Source of the DNA: Staphylococcus microti
GTDB lineage: Bacteria > Bacillota > Bacilli > Staphylococcales > Staphylococcaceae
DNA length: 64,000 bases
Direction: 5' to 3'
NCBI RefSeq assembly: GCF_000934465.1
Contig: NZ_JXWY01000033.1
Location: forward strand, 104,430-168,429
Positions within the stretch are counted from its first letter, which is position 1. The number at the start of each line of letters is the position of its first letter. Made by a program: the position numbers and the translations under genes. The notes under the pieces were generated by a model. That model made no database searches and was not told the DNA's origin. It saw only the letters and a list, made by a program, of their open reading frames with translations. Positions 42,798-52,696 of the stretch are shown one piece after another.

Positions 42798-42842
42798 GGA
42801 AGGACAGGGAAAGCTTTTTGTAAAAATGAGATTGCTGTCCCA
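42798..42842. repeat. Intergenic hairpin repeat, copy 2 (inverted)
   Basis: GGACAGGGAAAGCTTTTTGT ... AATGAGATTGCTGTCC is the reverse-oriented relative of 24291-24341. Apart from this and the Pho box, 42592-42977 has no recognised feature. Confidence 0.6.
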
Positions 42843-42884
42843 TTTCTAGAGTCCCAATCCCTTAAACTCTAGCTTCGGAAGGCC

Positions 42885-42938
42885 TTAACATAATCTTCAT
42901 ATTAACTTCAAAGTCTCTTTAATAACTTTGATTACAAT
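42885..42938 (+). promoter_or_regulatory. Pho box and -10 of alkaline phosphatase gene
   Basis: Four TT(A/C/T)A-type hexamers at an 11-base period, TTAACA (42885), TTCATA (42896), TTCAAA (42907) and TTTAAT (42918), fit a PhoP-binding array. A TACAAT -10 lies at 42933-42938. Confidence 0.75.
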
Positions 42939-42977
42939 AAGGCTGAATCTAATATTTTGAAAAGGGGTTTGTGACAT

Positions 42978-44393
42978 ATGAAGTTACGAAAATCATTGAG
43001 CAATATCGTCATTGCAAGTTCATTAGTAGGTGCGTCGTTAGTTGGGACGGCACCTGAAACGATGGCTAAAGAAAAGACGGAAGATCAAGTATCTGTTTAT
43101 GGTGACACAGAAAGTCCGAAAAATATCATTTTCATGGTTGGCGATGGTATGGGACCTTCTTATCAAACGGCGTATCGTTATTTTGCTGATAATCCGGAAA
43201 CAGAAGATATGGAGTTAACCGCATTTGATGATTATTTTGTCGGTAGCCAACGTACATTCTCTGCTAATAAGAAAGAAAATGTCACAGACTCTGCAGCGGC
43301 TGGAACAGCGATTAGTTCAGGACATAAAACGTACAATGGTGCGATTGGTGTGGATGCGAATAAAAATAAAGTGGAAACAGTGCTAGAACGTGCCAAGTCA
43401 CTTGGTAAATCAACAGGATTGGTGACAACCGCAGAAATCACGGATGCGACACCTGCTGCGTATGCGTCACATGTACCGGATCGTGATCAAAAAAATGAAA
43501 TTGCGAAACAGTATTTTGAAGATCGTATTCAAGAAAACCATAAAGTAGATGTATTGCTCGGTGGTGGTGCGAAATATTTCGGTAAAGAGAATGGACAGCT
43601 TGATAAAAAATTTGAAAAAGATGGTTATGATGTTGTAACTACCAAAGAAGAGTTGGCTGAATCAGACAGTGATCAAGTATTAGGGTTGTTTGCCGAAAAG
43701 AATATGCCATTACAAATTGATGCGCCTGACGATGATCCACGTCTTGTTGATATGCAACAATCGGCTTTAGATCGTTTATCGAAAAATGACAAGGGCTTTT
43801 TCTTAATGGTAGAAGGTGCGTCGATTGATAAACAAGGGCATACGAATGATGTCACAGGTGTCATGTCAGAAATGCAAGGTTTTGAAAAGGCGTTTGAAGG
43901 TGCGATGCAGTATGCGAAAGAAAATCCAGATACACTTGTTGTGGCGACAGCAGACCATTCAACAGGTGGTTTATCGGTCGGAAAAGATGGCAAATATTCA
44001 TGGGATGCTGAACCTATACGCAATATGAAACATTCATCACAATGGATGACAGAACAGATTGTAGCTGGAAAATCTATAGAAGAAACAATTCAAGCAGGTT
44101 ATGGCTTTGATGTGGATGCCAAAGCGATTGAAAAGATAACAAAAGAAGCAAATAAACTTGCGAAATTAGATGAAAAGAAAGATGAAGACAAGTACAAGCA
44201 ACAGTATCAAGCGTTACAAAATGCAGTGCAACAGCCAATTAATGATGCGTCACATACGGGCTGGACATCATACGGTCATACGGGTGTCGATGTAAATACG
44301 TATGCTTATGGACCAGGTGCTGAAGCATTCCGCGGTCATATTAATAACGTTGAGAATGCAGAACATATTTTTAACTTCTATGATCAGCAATAA
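42978..44393 (+). CDS. phoA: Alkaline phosphatase, secreted
   Basis: 471 residues. A signal peptide (MKLRKSLSNIVIASSLVGAS, cut near TMA-KEK) is followed by the phosphatase core: NIIFMVGDGMGPSY (first metal Asp), VTDSAAAGTAISSG with the nucleophilic Ser near 103, SHVPDRDQ, VEGASIDKQGHTND and VVATADHSTGGL with metal ligands, and a C-terminal His in SYGHTGVDV. It releases phosphate from organic esters outside the cell. A Pho-box array upstream points to PhoPR control. Confidence 0.95.
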   Translation: MKLRKSLSNIVIASSLVGASLVGTAPETMAKEKTEDQVSVYGDTESPKNIIFMVGDGMGPSYQTAYRYFADNPETEDMELTAFDDYFVGSQRTFSANKKENVTDSAAAGTAISSGHKTYNGAIGVDANKNKVETVLERAKSLGKSTGLVTTAEITDATPAAYASHVPDRDQKNEIAKQYFEDRIQENHKVDVLLGGGAKYFGKENGQLDKKFEKDGYDVVTTKEELAESDSDQVLGLFAEKNMPLQIDAPDDDPRLVDMQQSALDRLSKNDKGFFLMVEGASIDKQGHTNDVTGVMSEMQGFEKAFEGAMQYAKENPDTLVVATADHSTGGLSVGKDGKYSWDAEPIRNMKHSSQWMTEQIVAGKSIEETIQAGYGFDVDAKAIEKITKEANKLAKLDEKKDEDKYKQQYQALQNAVQQPINDASHTGWTSYGHTGVDVNTYAYGPGAEAFRGHINNVENAEHIFNFYDQQ

Positions 44394-44399
44394 AATATT

Positions 44400-44441
44400 G
44401 AACCGCTCATTCATAGACAATTGTCTATGAATGGGCGGTTT
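44400..44441. terminator. Bidirectional terminator phoA/alsD
   Basis: AACCGCTCATTCATAGACA pairs with TGTCTATGAATGGGCGGTT around ATT. Confidence 0.9.
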
Positions 44442-44442
44442 G

Positions 44443-45147
44443 CTATTCTGCTTGGCGAATGTCTTCTGCAATATCTTCATAATCAAATGTTTTATTAAGA
44501 AAGCTCGGATCGGTGGATAAATGTTGCTCAAATCGTGCACAATTTTGAATTTGGATAGTCCCTTCTGCAAGGTCAAATCCTAAAATATGTCCCATAAATG
44601 TACGGTCTTCAGAAATAAAGTGTGCGTGGAAACCTGCCGCACCAATGCCGTGAAAGACTTCAGGTGTATAAACAGCCACAATCGTACCGGAAATATTGTC
44701 GCGATGGTATTCAGGTTGCGCTTTCGCTGATGTAATTAATCGTGTGTACGGTGGATTTTGTTTTGGCATAATTCGGACATGCATGTGCTGAAATGTGCCA
44801 GTAATTTTAACCATCGCAAATAAGTTTTCACTGAGCATTTGTTCGCGAATTTTTTGATATAAAGTCTCATGATCCGATGTGCTAGATTCAAAGGTTGTAT
44901 CTGCTGAGAATTTTGAAACAGAAGCATAAGGTGTCAGTGCATCACCAGTTAGTTTGTGTACGTCACTATCAGAAGTGGTCGCATGGAATGCTTGACCGTC
45001 AACAAAAATGACTTCGCCGTCTGAGCCTGTCAATGTCGCAATGCCATGGTCACCGTGTTGAAGTAGTGTGTCGATTGAACATGTGCCTTCCAATGCACCT
45101 GCCATCAATGTTCCTAAAGTCCCATGTTGAAATAATGTATGTTGCAT
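44443..45147 (-). CDS. alsD: Alpha-acetolactate decarboxylase
   Basis: 234 residues, full length for AlsD/BudA. GALEGTCSIDTLLQHGDHGI and TLTGSDGEVIFVDGQAFH mark the N-terminal part; GFHAHFISEDRTFMGHIL (about 170-187) holds the zinc-binding His residues. It converts acetolactate to acetoin, which limits acid formation and removes pyruvate. No acetolactate synthase gene adjoins it. AGGTGG lies nine bases before the ATG. Confidence 0.95.
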   Translation of the reverse strand: MQHTLFQHGTLGTLMAGALEGTCSIDTLLQHGDHGIATLTGSDGEVIFVDGQAFHATTSDSDVHKLTGDALTPYASVSKFSADTTFESSTSDHETLYQKIREQMLSENLFAMVKITGTFQHMHVRIMPKQNPPYTRLITSAKAQPEYHRDNISGTIVAVYTPEVFHGIGAAGFHAHFISEDRTFMGHILGFDLAEGTIQIQNCARFEQHLSTDPSFLNKTFDYEDIAEDIRQAE

Positions 45148-45265
45148 AAGTTGTTGCCACCTTTATCTATATTGGTTATTGTTAGTGTATAAGGCATTTT
45201 CATTGGATACAAGCGTAAAGATTGTATGCGATTAAATCTGACAAGTTCGAAAGGGGACGATGTGC

Positions 45266-45964
45266 GTGACACGTCAAGTTCAAAAACTTTATGTCGGTGA
45301 AGTACAACAACACGGAGAAACCAATGTAGACGACAAAATGGCACAAACATGGACAACAGCGATGTATAAGCAAGAAACAACCGAGCCTGTGTGGCTGAGT
45401 AAAGAAGGGTTAAAAGGGGATGCTGTGGCGGACACACGCCATCATGGTGGCCCAGAAAAAGCATTATTTGCTTATGCTGTGTTGCATTATGCCACGTTTA
45501 GCGAGCGTTACCAACAAGAGATACGTGTTGGCAGCAATGGCGAGAACATTGTGGTAACGGGAATGGATGAAGAAAATGTGTGTATCGGCGATATTTATCA
45601 GATTGGCGATGCGCTTGTGCAAGTGTCACAGCCGAGACGTCCATGTTGGAAGACGAGCCGCCGTCAACGCATTATGGACTTTGGTGCAATGCTAGAAGAA
45701 ACGGGTAAAGCGGGTTGGTATTATCGTGTGCTCAAAGAAGGTTATATCCAACAAGGCGATACGCTAGAATTAAAAGAACGTCCTTATCCTGAATGGACGA
45801 TACAGCGCATGAATGATACATTGCGTGGTGCAACTGATATGGCGTCATTAAAGGAACTACAAGAAGCACCGTTTACACCTGAAAGTTGGCACGCTACATT
45901 GGCAAAACGTATTGCTGGCGAATCAGTTGACGATACCCCAAGATTATATGGTCCAAATATTTAA
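45266..45964 (+). CDS. MOSC-domain protein
   Basis: About 232 residues. Signatures of the YiiM/MOSC group are present: DTRHHGGPEKALFAY near 56-70, VGSNGENIVV near 91, and the Cys in VSQPRRPCWKTSRR near 123. MOSC proteins bind sulfur in molybdenum-cofactor related chemistry or detoxify N-hydroxylated compounds. AAGGGG is nine bases before the GTG at 45266; an ATG two codons earlier is too close to that site. Monocistronic. Confidence 0.85.
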   Translation: MTRQVQKLYVGEVQQHGETNVDDKMAQTWTTAMYKQETTEPVWLSKEGLKGDAVADTRHHGGPEKALFAYAVLHYATFSERYQQEIRVGSNGENIVVTGMDEENVCIGDIYQIGDALVQVSQPRRPCWKTSRRQRIMDFGAMLEETGKAGWYYRVLKEGYIQQGDTLELKERPYPEWTIQRMNDTLRGATDMASLKELQEAPFTPESWHATLAKRIAGESVDDTPRLYGPNI

Positions 45965-46061
45965 AATAATGTACTCATCTTATATAAAGGTGAGTATTTT
46001 TGTGCTTTTTAAAAATAAATAATTATTAGTTAATTATGAATAAAAATACATAAAATGAATT

Positions 46062-46087
46062 GTTAAGTTTTGATTTAACGTTCTTAA
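46062..46087 (+). promoter_or_regulatory. Probable CudC/GbsR operator before the first BCCT gene
   Basis: GTTAAGTTT at 46062-46070, the reverse complement of the AAACTTAAC units before betB, followed by ATTTAACGTTCTTAAC. The intergenic stretch 45965-46256 holds no gene. Confidence 0.55.
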
Positions 46088-46256
46088 CCTACTTTATAAC
46101 GTTGTTTTGTCAGCGTTTCAATTGTAGAGTTGTTATATATATTCATAATCGTATGTGTATGATATTGAATGAAATTTGCATTAAAATGTAATCTTCGTTA
46201 GGCTAAAGCAGAGGTTTTATGATGACATGCTACAGATTAACGAAGGGGGATTCACT

Positions 46257-47885
46257 GTGCATAGAAAGAATAAACTAATGGATTGGATTGTCTTTTGCGG
46301 GACAGCAATGGTGCTGTTACTCGCTGTCATACCTATGATGGTCTTTCCAAAACAAAGCCGTTCCGTCGTCGTGGCGATGAATGATTTTGTCACAACGAAC
46401 TTAGGAGCGACATACCTTGTATTAGGTCTCGCAATTTTTTGTTTTGTATTATATATTGCGTTTGGTAAGTACGGTTCTGTAACGCTCGGACGTGCAAGCG
46501 ATCGACCAGAGTTTAGTGACTTTGCTTGGGCGTCTATGTTATTTTGTGCCGGCATTGGCTCGGATATTTTATATTGGGGTGTGATTGAGTGGGCGTACTA
46601 CTACCAAGGCCCACCGCAAGGCGCAAAACCGATGAGTGATGCAGCGCTTCAATATGCGACGATGTATGGCATGTTCCACTGGGGACCTATCGCATGGTCG
46701 ATTTATGTATTGCCAGCTTTACCAATTGGCTATTTAGTGTTTGTGAAAAAGCAGCCGATTTTCAAAATTAGTCAGGCATGTCGCCCGATTTTAAAAGGGA
46801 AGACAGATGGTGTCATTGGTAAGCTCGTCGATATTTTATTTATTTTTGGTTTAATCGGCGGGACTGCGACATCACTCGCACTAGGTGTGCCGATGATTTC
46901 AGCTGGACTGGAGAAACTCACAGGCATCGACGGTTCCAGTCTCACTGTGAAAAGTCTCGTTTTAGTCGCAATTACGATTGTATTTGCGTACAGTTCATAC
47001 CGTGGTTTGAAAAAAGGTATTCAACTGTTGAGTGACTTGAACGTTTGGCTCTCATTTGTGCTTCTCGCATTTATTTTTATCGTAGGACCAACCATTTTCA
47101 TTATGGAGACCACAGTTACAAGTTTCGGGAATATGATTAAAAACTTCTTCCAAATGGCGACGTGGTTGGAACCATTTGGCGGTGTAGGCGGTCGTGAAGA
47201 AACGAACTTCCCGCAACAATGGACGATATTCTACTGGTCTTGGTGGATTGTGTATGCGCCATTTATCGGCTTGTTCATTGCACGTATTTCTAAAGGACGT
47301 ACGTTGAAAGAAGTCATTCTCGGAACGATTGTTTACGGTACGTTTGGTTGTGTGTTGTTCTTCGGTATTTTCGGTAACTATGCAACGTATTTACAAATCA
47401 CAGGACAATTTGATGTGATTGGCTTTTTAAATTCACATGGTACTGAAGCGACAATTATAGAAGTGGTACATCATCTGCCGTTTTCAAATGTGATGATCGT
47501 ACTATTTATCTTGTCGGCGTTCTTGTTCTTAGTCACGACATTCGATTCAGCATCATACATTGTTGCTGCGGCGACACAAGTACGTGTGAAAGGTGAGCCA
47601 TTGAAAGCAAACCGTTTATTCTGGGCGTTTGCGCTGTGCTTATTGCCGTTCTCATTAATGCTTGTAGGGGGCGAGCGAGCCCTTGAAATCCTACAAACGG
47701 CGTCAATTGTGGCAGGTGTGCCGCTTATCGCAATATTTATCATTATTATGATTTCGTTTATGATGATCTTATCGGGTGACCGCATTGCGCTACAAAGCCG
47801 TGCAGAACGCTTTAAGAAAATTGAACGTCGTTCGCTTAGAATTTTGCAAGTGAGCGAAAAAGAGGATGAAGATAATAATTTATAA
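46257..47885 (+). CDS. BCCT-family choline/betaine transporter
   Basis: 542 residues, twelve membrane segments, sodium- or proton-coupled uptake of quaternary amines. The family core GMFHWGPIAWSIYVLPALPIGY and the substrate-aromatic region ETNFPQQWTIFYWSWWIVY (Trp box) are clear. The GTG at 46257 follows AAGGGGG and gives exactly the same length as the paralog at 52974. Its place beside a GbsR-like regulator and betBA suggests choline uptake for glycine betaine synthesis (a CudT-like role). Confidence 0.92.
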   Translation: MHRKNKLMDWIVFCGTAMVLLLAVIPMMVFPKQSRSVVVAMNDFVTTNLGATYLVLGLAIFCFVLYIAFGKYGSVTLGRASDRPEFSDFAWASMLFCAGIGSDILYWGVIEWAYYYQGPPQGAKPMSDAALQYATMYGMFHWGPIAWSIYVLPALPIGYLVFVKKQPIFKISQACRPILKGKTDGVIGKLVDILFIFGLIGGTATSLALGVPMISAGLEKLTGIDGSSLTVKSLVLVAITIVFAYSSYRGLKKGIQLLSDLNVWLSFVLLAFIFIVGPTIFIMETTVTSFGNMIKNFFQMATWLEPFGGVGGREETNFPQQWTIFYWSWWIVYAPFIGLFIARISKGRTLKEVILGTIVYGTFGCVLFFGIFGNYATYLQITGQFDVIGFLNSHGTEATIIEVVHHLPFSNVMIVLFILSAFLFLVTTFDSASYIVAAATQVRVKGEPLKANRLFWAFALCLLPFSLMLVGGERALEILQTASIVAGVPLIAIFIIIMISFMMILSGDRIALQSRAERFKKIERRSLRILQVSEKEDEDNNL

Positions 47886-47889
47886 CATA

Positions 47890-47931
47890 AAAAGAAGTCT
47901 GGCAGTTCGTCGTGCCAGACTTCTTTTTATG
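47890..47931. terminator. Bidirectional terminator BCCT/regulator
   Basis: AAAAAGAAGTCTGGCA pairs with TGCCAGACTTCTTTTT. Confidence 0.9.
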
Positions 47932-48481
47932 CGTCTTCTTCATTTGGAATTGGGAAATGTTCAAAAATAGCGCCTGATTTAATCGCATCGCTAATCGAAT
48001 TAAGCCATTGATAATATAGACGTGAGTGGCCCATATGTGCTTTCACTTCTTGTGCTTCTTGTCGTACCGCATCATCGACATCATCAGCTTCAAGAATTTC
48101 ATCAATCATCGCTTCTGCTTCTTGAAGGGCTGCCATATTGATTTTAATTTCACGATACCATTTTTGTGTGAAGAAATTACTGAAAAACGTAAAGAAGTCT
48201 TTTTCAGCTTCAAAATGTTGTTTACGGCTACCACGTGTAAAGCGTTGTTTTACGACATCAAACTCTTGTAATTTTTTTACGCCTGCACTCATGCTTGGTT
48301 TACTCATTTGGAGTTCCGCGCGCATTTCATCGAGTGTCATACTTTCTTCAAATAACATTGTGCCATATAAGTTGCCGACACTGCGGTTAATACCGTATAA
48401 ATCCATTGTTTCAGCAATCGAATTAATCACAATATCTTTTGCGTCTTCTAATTGTGCCTCATAATTTGTATGATGTTTCAC
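47927..48481 (-). CDS. cudC: GbsR/CudC-type transcriptional regulator
   Basis: 184 residues of the MarR-like GbsR family. The winged-helix part is TLDEMRAELQMSKPSMSAGVKKL (about 56-78) and is followed by RFTRGSRKQHFEAEKDFFTF, typical of GbsR. These repressors sense choline and control glycine betaine genes. The GTG start at 48481 has GGGAGGTG upstream; the earlier ATG lacks one. It is divergent from betB, with tandem AAACTTAAC sites between them. Confidence 0.9.
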   Translation of the reverse strand: MKHHTNYEAQLEDAKDIVINSIAETMDLYGINRSVGNLYGTMLFEESMTLDEMRAELQMSKPSMSAGVKKLQEFDVVKQRFTRGSRKQHFEAEKDFFTFFSNFFTQKWYREIKINMAALQEAEAMIDEILEADDVDDAVRQEAQEVKAHMGHSRLYYQWLNSISDAIKSGAIFEHFPIPNEEDA

Positions 48482-48660
48482 TGCAAGGTCACCTCCCTTA
48501 ATATGAGTCCTATCGGCTAAATTGTACGCTTGTTGAGAGCAGAAACTCAAGTTTTTCTCGCAAAAAATTGAAAAGTCGATGGGCTATCAAGGCGTTTTGA
48601 GGAAAGTTGACCGCTTTCAAAAGGTGTGTTAGAGTTAATTTTGTGAAATTCGTTAAATAA

Positions 48661-48678
48661 AAACTTAACAAACTTAAC
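48661..48678. promoter_or_regulatory. Tandem AAACTTAAC operator before betB
   Basis: Two exact 9-base units side by side, immediately upstream of the betB ribosome site; the same unit inverted stands before the first BCCT gene. Confidence 0.6.
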
Positions 48679-48691
48679 AGAGGTGTATAGG

Positions 48692-50188
48692 ATGGAACTG
48701 ATTAAAAATTTGTCACGCCGTCAGTTTATTGATGGCGAGTGGGTAGAAAGCAGTAATCACGGCACACGTGAGATTATCAATCCATACAATCAAGAAGTTA
48801 TTATGACAGTCGCAGAAGGCACAACGGATGATGTAGAACGTGCGATTTTAGCAGCACGTCGTTCGTTTGATGCGGGGGACTATGCGCAAGCAACTGCCGA
48901 ATATAAAGGGCAAAAAGTACGTGAAATTGCCGATAAAATTAAAGAAAATCGTGAAAATCTTGCACAGTTGGAGACGTTGGATACAGGTAAGACGTTAGAA
49001 GAATCTCGTGCGGATATGGACGATATTCATAATGTTTTTATGTACTTTGCAGGATTAGCAGACAAAGATGGCGGTGAACTGATCGATTCGCCAATTCCAA
49101 ATACAGAAAGCAAAGTCGTGAAAGAACCGATTGGTGTGGTTACTCAAATTACACCGTGGAACTATCCGTTGCTTCAAGCGTCATGGAAAATTGCACCAGC
49201 TTTAGCAACAGGTTGTTCATTGGTCATGAAGCCAAGTGAAATTACGCCGTTAACGACAATTCGTATTTTTGAATTGATGGAGGAAGTTGGTTTTCCGAAA
49301 GGCGTTATTAACCTTGTTTTAGGTGCTGGCTCTGAAATTGGCGACGTTATGTCAACGCATCCAGAAGTAGACTTAGTATCATTCACTGGTGGCATTCAAA
49401 CAGGTAAACGCATTATGAAACAAGCGGCCGACAATGTGACAAATGTTGCATTAGAACTTGGCGGTAAAAATCCAAATATTGTGTTTGACGATGCAGACTT
49501 TGACTTAGCTGTAGACCAAGCATTGAACGGGGCATATTTCCATGCAGGGCAAGTATGTTCAGCTGGTTCACGATTAATCGTTCATAATGCGATCAAAGAT
49601 GATTTTGAAGCAGCGTTAATTGAACGTGTCAAAGGTATTAAAATGGGCAATGGCTTTGACGATGCAACAGAAATGGGCCCACTTATTTCAGCGGCGCATC
49701 GTGATAAAGTCGAAAGCTACATGCAAATTGCCAAAGAAGACGGCGCGACAATCGCTATTGGTGGTAAGCGTCCGGAACGTGAAGACTTACAAGACGGCTT
49801 TTTCTTTGAACCGACTGTTATCACAAATTGTGAGACGTCAATGCGTATCGTCCAAGAAGAAGTATTCGGTCCAGTCGTGACAATCGAAGGCTTTGATACA
49901 GAAGAAGAAGCGATTCGCCTTGCTAATGATTCCATTTACGGACTTGCAGGCGGTGTGTTCTCACAAGATATTGGTAAAGCACAACGCGTTGCACACAAGT
50001 TACGCATGGGCACAGTATGGGTGAATGATTTCCATCCTTACTTTGCACAAGCACCATGGGGCGGCTATAAACAATCAGGTATCGGCCGTGAGCTCGGTTC
50101 AGCAGGTTTAGAAGAATATTTAGAGTTGAAACATATTTTAACGAATACAAATCCAGAACCAGTGAATTGGTTTAGCAGTAAAGAATAG
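48692..50188 (+). CDS. betB: Betaine aldehyde dehydrogenase
   Basis: 498 residues. VTQITPWNYPLLQASWK is the substrate-channel Asn region, LELGGKNPNIVFDDAD (about 253-268) holds the general-base Glu, and FHAGQVCSAGSRL (about 286-298) the catalytic Cys. It oxidises betaine aldehyde to glycine betaine with NAD(P). GAGGTG is six bases before the ATG at 48692; a GTG three codons earlier overlaps that site. First gene of the betBA operon. Confidence 0.95.
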   Translation: MELIKNLSRRQFIDGEWVESSNHGTREIINPYNQEVIMTVAEGTTDDVERAILAARRSFDAGDYAQATAEYKGQKVREIADKIKENRENLAQLETLDTGKTLEESRADMDDIHNVFMYFAGLADKDGGELIDSPIPNTESKVVKEPIGVVTQITPWNYPLLQASWKIAPALATGCSLVMKPSEITPLTTIRIFELMEEVGFPKGVINLVLGAGSEIGDVMSTHPEVDLVSFTGGIQTGKRIMKQAADNVTNVALELGGKNPNIVFDDADFDLAVDQALNGAYFHAGQVCSAGSRLIVHNAIKDDFEAALIERVKGIKMGNGFDDATEMGPLISAAHRDKVESYMQIAKEDGATIAIGGKRPEREDLQDGFFFEPTVITNCETSMRIVQEEVFGPVVTIEGFDTEEEAIRLANDSIYGLAGGVFSQDIGKAQRVAHKLRMGTVWVNDFHPYFAQAPWGGYKQSGIGRELGSAGLEEYLELKHILTNTNPEPVNWFSSKE

Positions 50189-50242
50189 TAATTTGCACAT
50201 AGAGAAACAATCACTTGAAGTTAAACTTGAGGAGGATGTTCG

Positions 50243-51949
50243 ATGGGTAAAGCATACGATAAAATGTACGACTATATTATTATTGGTGGCGGTAGCGCAG
50301 GATCTGTATTAGGTGCACGCCTGAGTGAAGATAAAAATAAAAAAGTGTTGGTATTAGAAGCGGGACGCAGTGACTACCCGTGGGATTTATTAATTCAAAT
50401 GCCAGCAGCACTGATGTATCCGTCAGGCAATCGTTTTTATGATTGGAAATATGAAACAGACGGCGAACCACATATGAATGGACGAAAAGTATTCCATACA
50501 CGTGGGAAAGTACTCGGTGGGTCAAGTTCGATTAACGGCATGATCTATCAACGTGGGAACCCGCTTGATTATGAAAAATGGGGTAGCCCAGAAGGTATGG
50601 AAACATGGGACTATGCACATTGCTTACCATATTTTAAACGCTTGGAAAAAGCATTTGGTGCAGCAGAGGATGATCCAATTCGTGGTTTAAATGGGCCTAT
50701 CAAATTGCGTCGTGGACCAGCGAACAATCCGCTATTCCATTCATTCTTTGATGCAGCGGTAGAAGCGGGCTACAAAAAAACACAAGACGTGAACGGTTAT
50801 CGTCAAGAAGGCTTTGGCCCATTCGACAGTCAAATTCATAACGGGCGTCGTGTTTCAGCGTCACGTGCGTATTTACGCCCAGCGATGAAACGTAAAAATT
50901 TAACAGTCAAAACACGTGCATTTGTTGAGAAACTGCATTTTGATGGCAATACAGTGACAGGCGTTACATATAAACGCAACGGTCGCTTACACAAAGTATT
51001 AGCACGAGAAGTCATTTTATCAGGTGGCGCATTCAACACACCACAACTATTACAATTATCAGGTATTGGTGACACAGAATACTTAAAAACATTAGGTATC
51101 GAACCACGTGTTCATTTACCAGGTGTCGGTGAGAACTTTGAAGACCACTTGGAAGTTTACATTCAACATACATGTAAAGAACCGGTGTCAATGCAACCAA
51201 GCTTGAATAAATTGAAAATGCCATTTATCGGTTTAGAGTGGTTAACACGTCGTACAGGTGCAGCCGCAAGTAACCACTTTGAAGGTGGCGGCTTCGTACG
51301 TTCAAACGATGAAGTAGCGTATCCAAACTTAATGTTCCACTTCTTGCCACTTGCGGTACGTTACGATGGACAAAAAGCAGAAACAGCACACGGCTATCAA
51401 GTACACGTAGGACCAATGTATTCAAACTCACGTGGTAGCTTGAAAATTACATCAACAAACCCATACGTGAAACCGAAATTCGTCTTCAACTATTTATCAA
51501 CAGAAGAAGACAAACGTGAATGGGTTGAAGCGATTCGTGTCGCACGTAATATCTTGAAACAACCCGCAATGGATCGCTTTAACGGTGGCGAAATCTCTCC
51601 GGGACCAAGCGTTCAAACAGACGAAGAGATTTTGGACTGGGTACGCCGTGATGCAGAAACAGCATTGCACCCATCATGTAGCGCCAAAATGGGACCTGCC
51701 TCAGACCCAATGGCAGTGGTAGACCCATTAACGATGAAAGTGCACGGCATGGAAAACTTACGTGTTGTTGACGCATCTGTTATGCCAACCACAACGAACG
51801 GTAACATCCATTCACCAGTGCTTATGCTCGCTGAAAAAGCAGCAGATATCATCAAAGGTGTGAAACCATTAGAGCCAGAACATGTGGATTACTATGTTCA
51901 CGGCAAAAATGATCCGGACGATGGTGCCGTAACATCATATCGAATCTAA
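50243..51949 (+). CDS. betA: Choline dehydrogenase
   Basis: 568 residues, GMC oxidoreductase. [19 protein letters not shown] (about 11-29) binds [21 protein letters not shown] and [13 protein letters not shown] are GMC signatures, and the catalytic His lies in [14 protein letters not shown] near 472. It oxidises choline to betaine aldehyde at the membrane. GAGGAGG precedes the ATG; it follows betB by 54 bases and ends in a strong terminator. Confidence 0.95.
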   Translation: MGKAYDKMYDYIIIGGGSAGSVLGARLSEDKNKKVLVLEAGRSDYPWDLLIQMPAALMYPSGNRFYDWKYETDGEPHMNGRKVFHTRGKVLGGSSSINGMIYQRGNPLDYEKWGSPEGMETWDYAHCLPYFKRLEKAFGAAEDDPIRGLNGPIKLRRGPANNPLFHSFFDAAVEAGYKKTQDVNGYRQEGFGPFDSQIHNGRRVSASRAYLRPAMKRKNLTVKTRAFVEKLHFDGNTVTGVTYKRNGRLHKVLAREVILSGGAFNTPQLLQLSGIGDTEYLKTLGIEPRVHLPGVGENFEDHLEVYIQHTCKEPVSMQPSLNKLKMPFIGLEWLTRRTGAAASNHFEGGGFVRSNDEVAYPNLMFHFLPLAVRYDGQKAETAHGYQVHVGPMYSNSRGSLKITSTNPYVKPKFVFNYLSTEEDKREWVEAIRVARNILKQPAMDRFNGGEISPGPSVQTDEEILDWVRRDAETALHPSCSAKMGPASDPMAVVDPLTMKVHGMENLRVVDASVMPTTTNGNIHSPVLMLAEKAADIIKGVKPLEPEHVDYYVHGKNDPDDGAVTSYRI

Positions 51950-51954
51950 CATAT

Positions 51955-52004
51955 AGAGCCCTTAACCACACCGCATTCGTTGTGTAAAGTTAAGGGCTGT
52001 TTTT
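51955..52004. terminator. Terminator after betA
   Basis: AGCCCTTAAC pairs with GTTAAGGGCT, with inner CACAcc/TTGTGT and a T-run. Confidence 0.9.
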
Positions 52005-52008
52005 ATGG

Positions 52009-52290
52009 TTAAATAAAGGGAAGACCAAAAAATAATAAGAACAAGAGAAGAGGATATAACACCACTAAATTGATAGTGTTAATCAAGCTACTTATTTTCC
52101 AAATGGCTTTATGTTCAGGTTGGCTAACGATTAATAGTAGTAAAGAGAATGTTAATAAAATAAATGAGGTCACAACAAAACTATTAAGACTGTCCCCACC
52201 ATACCAATCTGAAGGTGTGATAGGGAGAAAAAGTAAGACTAAAAGTACTAAGTAATTAGCGGCATTTATAACGTACATCATTGTTTTCAT
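52009..52290 (-). CDS. Small hydrophobic membrane protein
   Basis: 93 residues with three or four membrane segments (VINAANYLVLLVLLFLPI, SFVVTSFILLTFSLLLLIV and INLVVLYPLLLFLLFFG). Upstream there is only a weak ribosome site, so the start is uncertain. No family recognised. Confidence 0.5.
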   Translation of the reverse strand: MKTMMYVINAANYLVLLVLLFLPITPSDWYGGDSLNSFVVTSFILLTFSLLLLIVSQPEHKAIWKISSLINTINLVVLYPLLLFLLFFGLPFI

Positions 52291-52410
52291 GATTCACACA
52301 AACTTTCTAAGAAGATATATTTTGAATCATATTACCTGTGAAAAAAGGTATAACCTGTGCTAATTTTGTTTTACAGTGTTAAGTGTATGATTATCATCAA
52401 ATTAAAACGA

Positions 52411-52461
52411 CAACGCCCTCACATCTTTTAGGCAGATATGTTCTGATGTGAGGGTATTTTT
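52411..52461. terminator. Terminator of small minus-strand gene
   Basis: CCCTCACATC pairs with GATGTGAGGG, flanked by T-rich sequence on both strands. Confidence 0.75.
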
Positions 52462-52480
52462 ATGTCGTGAAATGGTTTGT

Positions 52481-52696
52481 TTACTTGTAGTTCATATAGA
52501 CTAAATATGTTACGAAAATAAAGCCGAACAACATATGCACCCAAAAGATAACATAGCGCTGTTTTTTTGTTAGAGGAGACTGGCTTGCGAACCGTTGCGC
52601 TCTCCTTTTTTGATTCCAGTTGAATAGCCATGTCCAAATGAGTGCGTATAAGAGTGTTCCTATAATACCTATTAATATAAGCGTGATAAGGCTCAT
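52481..52696 (-). CDS. Small membrane protein
   Basis: 71 residues. Two membrane segments (ITLILIGIIGTLLYALIWTWLF and YVIFWVHMLFGFIFVTYLVY) separated by a basic loop NWNQKRRAQRF. AAAGGGG lies eight bases before the ATG. A longer frame on the same strand overlaps it but is less protein-like. Family not recognised. Confidence 0.6.
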   Translation of the reverse strand: MSLITLILIGIIGTLLYALIWTWLFNWNQKRRAQRFASQSPLTKKQRYVIFWVHMLFGFIFVTYLVYMNYK

